Source: Tepidimonas sp. UBA997
GTDB taxonomy: Bacteria > Pseudomonadota > Gammaproteobacteria > Burkholderiales > Burkholderiaceae_C
Assembly (NCBI GenBank): GCA_002291945.1
Contig: DBAZ01000062.1
Location: 43,999-56,427 of the forward strand
Length of the DNA stretch: 12,429 nucleotides
Direction: 5' to 3'
This document shows positions 6,962-12,429 of this stretch, piece by piece (the stretch's first letter is position 1; each line of letters opens with the position of its first letter). A program made the translations under genes and the position numbers. The notes beneath the pieces are model-generated. The model saw only the letters and a list, made by a program, of their open reading frames with translations. It had not been told where the DNA came from and ran no database searches.

Positions 6962-8688
6962 AGAGCCTCCTCCTGCGTCGTGGCCACGATGTGCGGACGC
7001 ACCGTCATGTCGGGTTTCACCCCCATCATCCGCAGCGTCTGCTGCACCGTGTCGCTGAACACCGGCGCCGCCACCACCCCACCAAAAAACTCGCCCCTGC
7101 TGGGCTCGTCGATCATCACCGCGGCCACGATGCGGGGGTTGTCGATCGGTGCGATCCCGACAAAAAAGCTGCGGTGCCGGTTGGCGGCGTAGCCCCCGCC
7201 TTCTTGCACGCGGGTGGTGCCGGTCTTGCCGCCCACCGAGTAGCCCAGGGTCTGGGCGCGCTGGCCGGTACCGTCCGGGCCGGTGGACAAGGCCAGCATC
7301 TGCCGCACCGCGAGTGCGCTGGCTGGGCTGAACACCGGCACGCCTTTGGCTTTGCCTTGGGTGCGCAGCAAGGTCACTGGCACCAGTTCGCCATCGCGCG
7401 CAAACACCGTGTAAGACTGGGCAATCTGGAACAGCGAGGTGGACAGGCCATAGCCGTAGCTCATGGTGGCGTGCTCGATCGGCCGCCAGCTCTGGTAGCC
7501 GCGCAGCCGACCCGGCACCGCCCCCGGGAAAGGCACTTGCGGGCGCTGCCCGTAACCCAGCAGGGTATAGGTTTCCCACATGTCACGCGCTGGCATCATC
7601 TGGGCGATGCGTACCGTGCCGACGTTGCTGGAACGCTTCATCAATTCATTGACACTCACCGCGCCCAGCGGCCGGATGTCGGAAATCGTGAATCCCGCCA
7701 TGGTCATGCGGCCATTGCCGGTATCGACGATGGTCTCGGGCTGCACCACGCCACGATCCAGCGCCAGCGCGGCGATGAATGGCTTGACGGTGGATCCCGG
7801 CTCGAAGGTGTCGGTCAGGATGCGGTTGCGCAACTGCTCGCCGCTCAGGTTGCGCCGCTGGTTGGTGTCGAAACTGGGGTAGTTGGCCATCGCCAGCACC
7901 TCGCCGGTGACGGCATCGAGCACCAGAATGCCACCGCCGCGGGCGTTGTGTTCCTTGACGGCTTGACGCAGCCGCTCGAAGGCAAAAAACTGGATCCGGC
8001 TGTCGATCGACAGGTGGATGTCGCGCCCATCGACCGGCGGAATGACTTCGCGCACGTCCTCGATCACGCGGCCCAGCCGATCGCGCATCACCCGCCGCGA
8101 GCCGGACCGGCCCGACAGTTGCTCGTTGAAAGCGCGCTCGATGCCTTCTTGGCCTACGTCCTCCACGTTGGTGAACCCGACCACATGCGCCACCGCAGCG
8201 CCCTGCGGGTACTGGCGCTTGTACTCCTTGCGGAAATGCACCCCCCGTATGCCGAGTTCGCGTATCTGCAGGGCCACCGGCTCATCGACCTGACGGCGTA
8301 TCCAGACAAAGGTGGGGTGGATGTCGAGCCGCCGCTGCAGTTCCGGCAAGGGCATGTTGAGCAAACGCGCCATCTCTGGCAGCTTGGGGTGCTGCCGGTC
8401 CAGATTCTCGGGAATGGCCCAGACGCTTTGCGCCACCACGCTGGTGGCCAGAATCAAGCCGTTGCGATCCAGAATGCGGCCCCGGTTGGCAGGCAGTTCC
8501 AGCGTGCGCGTGAGCCTGACTTCGCCCTGCTGCTGGTAGAAATCGCTCCCCCAGACTTGCACATAGGCGGCACGACCCGCCAAGCCCAGAAAGACCAGCG
8601 CAAAACCCGCGACGATGAGCCGACTGCGCCAGACGGGCACGGCACTGGTCAGCAGCGGGCTGGAGCTGAAGTTGATGCCGCGCTTCAT
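6958..8688 (-). CDS. ftsI: FtsI (PBP3), septal peptidoglycan D,D-transpeptidase
   Basis: FtsI is the class B penicillin-binding protein that cross-links septal peptidoglycan with FtsW and is the target of beta-lactams such as aztreonam. The 576-residue product has a short cytoplasmic N-terminus, one membrane anchor (about 22-42, LIVAGFALVFLGLAGRAAYV), then the periplasmic pedestal domain beginning with the conserved ELPANRGRILDRNG (64-77). The transpeptidase domain carries the three penicillin-binding motifs: STVK with nucleophile Ser299 and Lys302, SSN at 353-355, and KTGT at 488-491. No key residue is missing and length is close to E. coli PBP3 (588). The ATG overlaps the ftsL stop by four bases (ATGA) and has GGAG eight bases upstream. 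The gene ends in a GTGA overlap with murE, which also uses the ftsI 3' codons as its ribosome binding site. Confidence 0.98.
   Translation of the reverse strand: MKRGINFSSSPLLTSAVPVWRSRLIVAGFALVFLGLAGRAAYVQVWGSDFYQQQGEVRLTRTLELPANRGRILDRNGLILATSVVAQSVWAIPENLDRQHPKLPEMARLLNMPLPELQRRLDIHPTFVWIRRQVDEPVALQIRELGIRGVHFRKEYKRQYPQGAAVAHVVGFTNVEDVGQEGIERAFNEQLSGRSGSRRVMRDRLGRVIEDVREVIPPVDGRDIHLSIDSRIQFFAFERLRQAVKEHNARGGGILVLDAVTGEVLAMANYPSFDTNQRRNLSGEQLRNRILTDTFEPGSTVKPFIAALALDRGVVQPETIVDTGNGRMTMAGFTISDIRPLGAVSVNELMKRSSNVGTVRIAQMMPARDMWETYTLLGYGQRPQVPFPGAVPGRLRGYQSWRPIEHATMSYGYGLSTSLFQIAQSYTVFARDGELVPVTLLRTQGKAKGVPVFSPASALAVRQMLALSTGPDGTGQRAQTLGYSVGGKTGTTRVQEGGGYAANRHRSFFVGIAPIDNPRIVAAVMIDEPSRGEFFGGVVAAPVFSDTVQQTLRMMGVKPDMTVRPHIVATTQEEAL
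6966..6974 (-). promoter_or_regulatory. Shine-Dalgarno sequence fixing the murE GTG start
   Basis: AGGAGGAGG on the minus strand overlaps the codons for the Gln-Glu-Glu near the FtsI C-terminus (TTQEEAL). The upstream AGGAGG copy leaves a seven-base spacer to the GTG at 6961-6959. With the GTGA overlap it identifies the murE start in a reading frame that is otherwise open for another 206 codons upstream. Confidence 0.75.
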
Positions 8689-9029
8689 GGCTTGGGCTCC
8701 TGCGTGGTGAGCGGACCTTGCAGCCGCTGCACCTGCCCCACCGACGCCCCGTCGGGGGCATCCTGCCTAGGCAAGCTGAAGTACTCGGTGATGCCCGGGT
8801 GCGCTGGCCGCATCTGCAATGGCCCGGTCGCCAGTTGCTGCACCCGGGCAGGTGCGGCGTGGGCGCGTTTTTGCACCAGCAACTGCTCGTGCTCCGCCGC
8901 CAGCCGATCGCCCGCCGAACGGGCACGCTCCATCTCGACGAATACGCGGCGCGACTCATACTGCAGATGCACCAGGTACAAGGCGCTCACCAGCAGCGCC
9001 AGCATCAGGACGAGGTTGAGCCGGGTCAT
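8685..9029 (-). CDS. ftsL: FtsL, bitopic divisome protein
   Basis: FtsL is a small single-pass inner-membrane protein that forms a complex with FtsB and FtsQ and helps activate FtsWI at the septum. The 114-residue product has a very short cytoplasmic N-terminus (MTRLN), one membrane helix (about 5-22) and then a charged helical segment, YESRRVFVEMERARSAGDRLAAEHEQLLVQKRA in register, that looks like the periplasmic coiled coil of the family (about 24-57). The C-terminal part, about 55 residues, is Pro/Gln-rich without recognisable motif. FtsL sequences are poorly conserved, so the call rests on position between rsmH and ftsI, size and topology. The ATG overlaps the rsmH stop as ATGA with GGGGAG seven bases upstream; the stop overlaps the ftsI start as ATGA. 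Confidence 0.93.
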   Translation of the reverse strand: MTRLNLVLMLALLVSALYLVHLQYESRRVFVEMERARSAGDRLAAEHEQLLVQKRAHAAPARVQQLATGPLQMRPAHPGITEYFSLPRQDAPDGASVGQVQRLQGPLTTQEPKP

Positions 9030-9961
9030 GCCCGCGCTCCCCGAGCCGACGAAGTGCGCCGCGCCATGCGCATCACGGCGCTGCGGGCGCGCGGGTTGGC
9101 CGCCACTTCCGCCTCTGGCGGCATGTGGCGCGACACCGCTTCCAGCGCCATCGGCTGTGGCTCGGCAAAGGGCACCCGCCGGTCATAGACTGCCTTCGAG
9201 TGCTGCGCCATGAACTGCTTGCAGATGCGGTCTTCCAGCGAATGGAAGCTGATCACCACCAGCCAGCCCTGCGCACGCAGCACGCGCAGACTCGCGCTCA
9301 GCGCTTGTTGCAGCTCTTCAAGCTCGGCGTTGATGAAAATCCGAAGAGCCTGAAATGTGCGCGTTGCAGGGTCCTTGCCCGGCTCGCGGGTTTTGACCGC
9401 GCCAGCCACGACTTCGGCCAGCTCGGCGGTGGTTCGAATAGGGCCCCGTTCCTGTCGGCGACGATCAATCGCCTTTGCAATCGATTGAGCAAACCGTTCT
9501 TCGCCGTATTCACGTATCACCTCCGCCATCTGGGCCATGTCGGCATCGGCCAGCCACTCGGCCACGCTGATGCCCCGGGTCGGGTCCATGCGCATGTCCA
9601 GCGGCCCGTCGTGCCGGAAAGAAAAACCCCGGCTGGGGTCGTCTAGCTGGGGTGAACTCACGCCCAGATCCATCAAAATGCCATCGGCACAGCCAGACGG
9701 CAGCGCAGCCATGGCGCTGAAGCCTTGGTGCCGCACGCTCACGCGGGCGTCTGTAGCCGCCAGCGCCTCGGCCACCGCCACCGCCTGCGGATCCTTGTCG
9801 AATACGGTCAGCCGCCCGCCCGGCCCGAGCCGCGCGAGGATCAGGCGGGCATGTCCACCGCGGCCAAAGGTGGCGTCGATGTAGTGACCGTCGGGTTGGA
9901 CATGAAGGGCTTCAACCGCTTCATTCAACAGGACGGTGCAATGGGTGTAGCTCGCTTGCAC
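9026..9961 (-). CDS. rsmH: RsmH (MraW), 16S rRNA m4C1402 methyltransferase
   Basis: RsmH uses S-adenosylmethionine to methylate N4 of C1402 in 16S rRNA, tuning the ribosomal P site. The 311-residue product matches the family length. It shows THCTVLLNEAVEAL at the N-terminus, the SAM-binding DATFGRGGHAR (29-39), VFDKDP (53-58), MDLGVSSPQLDD (97-108), GFSFRHDGPLDMRMD (112-126), EYGEERFAQSIA (151-162), RTFQALRIFINAEL (201-214), SFHSLEDR (238-245) and the C-terminal NPRARSA (289-295). The start is GTG at 9961-9959, nine bases after mraZ ends; GAGG overlapping the mraZ stop codon lies seven bases upstream and serves as ribosome binding site. The stop overlaps ftsL as ATGA. Confidence 0.97.
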   Translation of the reverse strand: MQASYTHCTVLLNEAVEALHVQPDGHYIDATFGRGGHARLILARLGPGGRLTVFDKDPQAVAVAEALAATDARVSVRHQGFSAMAALPSGCADGILMDLGVSSPQLDDPSRGFSFRHDGPLDMRMDPTRGISVAEWLADADMAQMAEVIREYGEERFAQSIAKAIDRRRQERGPIRTTAELAEVVAGAVKTREPGKDPATRTFQALRIFINAELEELQQALSASLRVLRAQGWLVVISFHSLEDRICKQFMAQHSKAVYDRRVPFAEPQPMALEAVSRHMPPEAEVAANPRARSAVMRMARRTSSARGARA

Positions 9962-9970
9962 CGCCGGGCC

Positions 9971-10399
9971 TCAGAAAGAGAAGTCCTTCAGCGCATCGGG
10001 CAAATCGCCCTGCATCGCCTTGGCCTCCTGGGCCGCGTAAGCCTCGGCATCCCACAGTTCGAAATGGTTGCCCATGCCCAGCAGGATGGCCTCCTTGGTA
10101 AGCCCGGCAGCGGTGCGCAATTCCGGTGAAATCAGTACCCGGCCCGTGCCGTCCATCTCGGCGTCCATGGCGTTACCGAGGAAAATCCGCTTCCACCACT
10201 GCGCCGACATAGGCAAGGCGGCGATGCGTTGACGGAATTGCTCCCACTCGGTGCGCGGAAACACCATCAGGCAGCCATGCGGGTGCTTGGTGATGGTGAG
10301 CTGCCCAGCCGCTGTCGCGCTCAGGACGTCACGATGCCGGGTCGGCACCGAGAGCCGACCTTTGGCATCGAGACTGAGAGAGGAGGCGCCTTGGAACAC
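9971..10399 (-). CDS. mraZ: MraZ, transcriptional regulator of the dcw cluster
   Basis: MraZ is a DNA-binding protein of the SpoVT/AbrB fold that forms ring oligomers and regulates its own operon by binding tandem short repeats upstream. The 142-residue product contains two copies of the domain, each with the family signature: DAKGRLSVP (11-19) and DGTGRVLISP (83-92). The N-terminus MFQGASSLSLDAKGR is characteristic of the family. It starts with GTG at 10399-10397; only a weak AAGG, eleven bases upstream, could act as a Shine-Dalgarno, which suggests modest translation of a regulator. It is the first gene of the cluster. A four-box direct repeat lies 21 to 54 bases upstream of its start and is the likely target of the protein itself. 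Confidence 0.97.
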   Translation of the reverse strand: MFQGASSLSLDAKGRLSVPTRHRDVLSATAAGQLTITKHPHGCLMVFPRTEWEQFRQRIAALPMSAQWWKRIFLGNAMDAEMDGTGRVLISPELRTAAGLTKEAILLGMGNHFELWDAEAYAAQEAKAMQGDLPDALKDFSF

Positions 10400-10419
10400 A
10401 GGGGGTCAAGCCTTAAAAA

Positions 10420-10453
10420 CCACTTTTCACCACTAAATTGCACTTTTCACCAC
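10420..10453 (-). promoter_or_regulatory. Probable MraZ operator: four GTGG boxes at 10-bp spacing
   Basis: Reading the minus strand toward mraZ, GTGG (10450-10453), GTGC (10440-10443), GTGG (10430-10433) and GTGG (10420-10423) occur at exact 10-bp intervals with AT-rich six-base spacers. Each pair lies on one face of the helix. MraZ is known to bind direct repeats with this one-turn period (TGGG-type boxes in E. coli, AAAGTG-type in Mycoplasma). Three of the boxes here read AGTGG and the fourth AGTGC. The position directly upstream of mraZ makes autoregulation the natural reading. Binding itself is inferred. Confidence 0.82.
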
Positions 10454-10454
10454 T
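10421..10454. repeat. 14-bp perfect direct repeat, 20 bp apart, in the mraZ leader
   Basis: The plus-strand 14-mer CACTTTTCACCACT occurs at 10421-10434 and again at 10441-10454 with no mismatch, separated by six bases. It is the higher-order repeat formed by two copies of the two-box MraZ motif, and suggests that the operator arose by duplication of a 20-bp unit. Confidence 0.9.
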
Positions 10455-10478
10455 GTAGCACCAAAACCATCCGGTCAA
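10452..10478 (-). promoter_or_regulatory. Candidate sigma-70 promoter of the dcw operon
   Basis: On the minus strand TTGACC (10473-10478) matches five of six -35 positions. TACAGT (10452-10457) matches four of six -10 positions, with a short 15-base spacer. The -10 overlaps the first GTGG box, and the predicted start of transcription near 10445 falls inside the operator, which would let MraZ block RNA polymerase. A second TTGACC at 10521-10526 lacks a convincing -10. The short spacer keeps confidence low. Confidence 0.4.
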
Positions 10479-10611
10479 CAAGCCGAAGTCACTTTTTTTC
10501 AAATGAAATCAAGGACTTAGAGGTCAAACTCAAGTCTGGATTGGAGCAAAAGTCCACGTAAAAATAAGGACTTATGCAGCACTGTGGAAGTGATTTCGAG
10601 AAAAAAGGCAG

Positions 10612-10638
10612 GCCGCCACCGTAGCCGCCACCGCAGCC
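10612..10638. repeat. 12-bp tandem repeat, about 2.25 copies
   Basis: The plus strand reads GCCGCCACCGTA (10612-10623), then GCCGCCACCGCA (10624-10635), then GCC. One mismatch separates the copies. It lies in the non-coding stretch downstream of the methyltransferase gene. No function is apparent. Confidence 0.7.
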
Positions 10639-10714
10639 AGACTCGGAGGCTCAAGGCACAAGGGTTGCCCTCGATAGCCAAGACTAGCCGGGGCTGGCCG
10701 GGGTTGTTCGCCGC

Positions 10715-11524
10715 TCAGACGGCTTCCAGCATGACCATGGAGTACAGCGGCGTCCCTGTCCAGGGCATGCAGGCGGTCTCGGCAGCCCAGCCCCACCAGC
10801 CATAGCATTCGGCAGCGCTGCGGGTCGCCACCAGACGCAGCCGGGGATGGATGTCGAGCAACTCACGCAGGTCGTGCAGCCCCCAGCGGAATTCGGCCCC
10901 GGTGCGGCTCACGCTCAGGCTGCGGCGGGCTTGGCCGACCCCCACATGGGAGATCGCGTCCAGCACGAAACGCGAGCCCGGCGGTGCCGATTCGGCAAAC
11001 TCACGCAGCACCCGACAGACCTGCTGCGGGTTGAAGTACATCAACACCCCTTCGCACAACACCCAGCATGGCTGGGCGGGCAGGCCTTGCGTCACGTCAT
11101 CCCACCAACCGGCCTGCTGCAAGTCGATGGCACGATGGCGGTGCCGCCGCCCCGAGCAATGAATCAAGCGGTCGCGCAAGGCATGGACTGGTGCCAGGTC
11201 GGCATCCACCCACTGGTTGTGGCCGAAGTCCAGCCACTGGAAATGGTGCGACAAGCCTGCCCCGAGCGTGATGCCCGTGCCCAGCGGGGTCTGCCTGAAA
11301 AAGGCCTCTCCCCACTGCTTGAGTACCCGCGTCCTCCAGAGCACATTCAAGACCACCATCCAGTCCTCCAGCAGCGGCCCGGCTGGCACCTGCAAACACG
11401 CCAGCAGGCTGTTCGCTTCGGCGTCCTGACAGTTCAGCCAGGGGTAGAGGCGCTGACCGCAGGCGCGAGCCGCCAGCGGGATGAGCAAGGTGCGCGGAAC
11501 CGCCTCCAGCAGCGCCAGATTCAT
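10715..11524 (-). CDS. Class I SAM-dependent methyltransferase, leucine carboxyl methyltransferase-like (LCM/PPM1 type)
   Basis: The product looks like a bacterial member of the LCM/PPM1 O-methyltransferase family, whose substrates are mostly unknown. From the ATG at 11524 it is 269 residues. The N-terminal block EAVPRTLLIPLAARA is typical of the family. The SAM-binding glycine loop reads LGAGLSHHFQWLD (87-99), followed by the acidic VDADL (106-110), then CEGVLMYF (157-164), the usual EGVLMYL-type motif, and GSRFVLDAIS (183-192). I prefer this start because it puts the family block seven residues in. Two upstream in-frame ATGs at 11596 and 11593 give 293 or 292 residues, and the latter has GGGGAG four bases upstream, so the start is uncertain. 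The gene has the same direction as the flanking hslU and mraZ but is separated from both by about 150-320 bases, so it may be its own unit. The real substrate cannot be named from sequence. Confidence 0.85.
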   Translation of the reverse strand: MNLALLEAVPRTLLIPLAARACGQRLYPWLNCQDAEANSLLACLQVPAGPLLEDWMVVLNVLWRTRVLKQWGEAFFRQTPLGTGITLGAGLSHHFQWLDFGHNQWVDADLAPVHALRDRLIHCSGRRHRHRAIDLQQAGWWDDVTQGLPAQPCWVLCEGVLMYFNPQQVCRVLREFAESAPPGSRFVLDAISHVGVGQARRSLSVSRTGAEFRWGLHDLRELLDIHPRLRLVATRSAAECYGWWGWAAETACMPWTGTPLYSMVMLEAV

Positions 11525-11704
11525 CTGGCAGGACGCAGGTCTTTGCTCAGGCGTACAGTGCGCACGCCCGCATGCTCTCAAGGTGGTTGGCATCATGCTC
11601 CCCGTTGGACGCCGGTGCGCCCACGAGCTGTCCCGAAAACCCTCAATCCGGATGGGGCAGCGATCCTAGGAGCATAACCCAACCCTCGGCCTTCGGGCAC
11701 AAAA

Positions 11705-11743
11705 GGAAGAAAGGACAGAAAGCCGCTGCCGCGACGACGGCGA
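11705..11743 (-). terminator. Possible weak terminator after hslU
   Basis: Right after the hslU stop, the minus strand has GCCG-TCGTCG-CGGC, a four-pair stem with a six-base loop. It is followed by a short GC-rich stretch and a pyrimidine-rich tract (CTTTCTGTCCTTTCTTCC). The stem is short and the tract is interrupted by C, so this is a weak candidate. It is at the right place to end the hslVU transcript. Confidence 0.25.
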
Positions 11744-12429
11744 TCAGAGGATGTAGCGCGACAGGTCTTCGTTCTGGCTCAGTGCGGCAAGGCGGGCATC
11801 GACGTAGGCGGCATCCACGTTGACCGTCTGGCCACTGAGTTTGACCGCGCCAAAGCTCACCTCATCGAGCAGGTGCTCCATCACGGTGGAGAGGCGGCGT
11901 GCGCCGATATTTTCGGTGCGTTCGTTGACATCGTGGGCAATCTGCGCCAAGCGCGTGATGCCTTCTGGGGTGAAGGTGACGCTCAGGCCTTCGGTGGCCA
12001 GCAGCGCCTGGTACTGGCGCACCAGGCTGGCGTGCGTCTGGGTGAGGATGGCCTCGAAGTCCGCCACCGAGAGCGACTGCAGTTCCACCCGGATCGGAAA
12101 ACGCCCCTGCAGCTCGGGAATCAGGTCGCTGGGCTTGCTCAGGTGGAACGCGCCGCTGGCAATGAACAGGATGTGGTCGGTCTTGATCGGGCCGTACTTG
12201 GTGGACACGGTGGTGCCTTCGACCAGCGGCAGCAGGTCGCGCTGCACCCCCTGGCGCGACACCTCGCCGCTGCTCTGCCCTTCGCTGCGGCTGGTCACTT
12301 TGTCGATCTCGTCGATGAAGACGATGCCGTTTTGCTCGGCGTTGTGGATCGCCTGCAGCTTGATCTCTTCCTCGTTCACCAGCTTGGCGGCCTCCTCGTC
12401 GATCAGCAAGCGCTGCGCCTCGGCGATCT
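11744..12429 (-). CDS. hslU: HslU (ClpY), ATPase subunit of the HslVU protease, C-terminal half
   Basis: HslU is the AAA+ unfoldase that feeds proteins into the HslV peptidase chamber in the cytoplasm. The window holds the last 227 residues of a protein normally about 440 long; the N-terminal part, with the Walker A motif, is beyond the right edge. Visible blocks are Walker B GIVFIDEIDKV, the substrate and ring region SRQGVQRDLLPLVEGTTVSTKYGPIKTDHILFIASGAFH (only key residues intended), KPSDLIPELQGRFPIRVEL with the arginine of the ELQGR box, the sensor-2 block ENIGARRLSTVMEHLLDE, and the canonical C-terminus DEDLSRYIL whose last residues dock into HslV. It reads toward the dcw cluster. hslV, normally upstream in the same operon, would lie further right, outside the window. 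Confidence 0.97.
   Translation of the reverse strand, partial: IAEAQRLLIDEEAAKLVNEEEIKLQAIHNAEQNGIVFIDEIDKVTSRSEGQSSGEVSRQGVQRDLLPLVEGTTVSTKYGPIKTDHILFIASGAFHLSKPSDLIPELQGRFPIRVELQSLSVADFEAILTQTHASLVRQYQALLATEGLSVTFTPEGITRLAQIAHDVNERTENIGARRLSTVMEHLLDEVSFGAVKLSGQTVNVDAAYVDARLAALSQNEDLSRYIL

Larger units (their letters stand above)
10400..10714. other. Intergenic region between the methyltransferase gene and mraZ
   Basis: These 315 bases hold no convincing gene. The mraZ-proximal part (about 10411-10600) is clearly more AT-rich than the rest of the window and contains the operator, the candidate promoter and A/T runs. It also has two copies of AAGGACTTA (10511-10519 and 10566-10574), with the partial inverse AAGTCC at 10550-10555. 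The distal part (about 10607-10714) is GC-rich, with a 12-bp tandem repeat. I find no clear hairpin terminator after the methyltransferase; the minus-strand T run at 10601-10606 has no stable stem in front of it. Confidence 0.7.

Noticed and set aside
6962..7579. Possible N-terminal extension of MurE by 206 codons
   Set aside because: The extra part is an out-of-frame reading of ftsI; the GTG at 6961 with its ribosome binding site gives the normal MurE length.
6991..9213. 740-codon open frame on the plus strand opposite ftsI, ftsL and rsmH
   Set aside because: Spans three confidently identified genes on the other strand; composition (His, Gln, Ala, Arg) is that of a shadow frame.
10601..10638. 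Terminator ending the methyltransferase transcript at the T run 10601-10606
   Set aside because: The GC-rich stretch before it is a direct tandem repeat and does not fold into a stem.
10572..10808. 78-codon open frame on the minus strand between the methyltransferase and mraZ
   Set aside because: It starts inside the methyltransferase gene in another frame, has no ribosome binding site and no recognisable motif.
11671..11699. Promoter for the methyltransferase with -10 TATGCT at 11671-11676
   Set aside because: No acceptable -35 hexamer 15-19 bases upstream (TGCCCG at 17 bases), so the match is not better than chance.
1..12429. CRISPR array, tRNA/rRNA, insertion sequence, toxin-antitoxin or defence island
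   Set aside because: I saw no spaced repeats of that size, no transposase or terminal inverted repeats, and no RNA gene; the window is core cell-wall and division genes.

Overview
The window is the front end of a division and cell wall (dcw) cluster, read entirely on the minus strand. From right to left it holds the 3' half of hslU, a class I SAM-dependent methyltransferase gene, an AT-rich regulatory gap, then mraZ, rsmH (mraW), ftsL, ftsI, murE, murF, mraY, murD and ftsW. FtsW runs off the left edge, probably missing only its stop codon. GC content is high, coding is dense, and hslU lies just upstream of mraZ. The 392-residue MraY form, the long MurD and the MurE variant EASSIG suggest a betaproteobacterium of the order Burkholderiales, possibly Comamonadaceae or a relative. 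This placement rests on recognised protein style and gene order, not on a database search.

Layout: 1-1287 ftsW; 1284-2846 murD; 2843-4021 mraY; 4011-5432 murF; 5429-6961 murE; 6958-8688 ftsI; 8685-9029 ftsL; 9026-9961 rsmH; 9971-10399 mraZ; 10400-10714 regulatory gap; 10715-11524 (or 11593/11596) methyltransferase; about 220 bp with no gene; 11744-12429 hslU C-terminal part. Every junction from rsmH to ftsW is an overlap: six 4-nt stop/start overlaps (ATGA, GTGA or TTGA) and one 11-nt overlap at murF/mraY. Only mraZ/rsmH is separated, by 9 nt. This points to one translationally coupled operon.

How the genes work together: MraZ is the cluster's transcription regulator and RsmH methylates 16S rRNA. 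FtsL, FtsI and FtsW are divisome proteins, with FtsW-FtsI as the septal glycosyltransferase/transpeptidase pair. MurE, MurF and MurD build the UDP-MurNAc pentapeptide, and MraY loads it onto undecaprenyl phosphate to make lipid I. The most informative non-coding signal is a set of four GTGG-type boxes spaced exactly 10 bp apart at 10420-10453, just upstream of mraZ and on top of a candidate promoter. It looks like an MraZ autoregulatory operator.

I see no CRISPR array, mobile element, tRNA, rRNA or new defence-like system. The region is mostly ordinary core genome. The points worth a second look are the operator, the coupling pattern, the TTG start of ftsW, the missing Shine-Dalgarno of murD, and the methyltransferase between hslU and mraZ.
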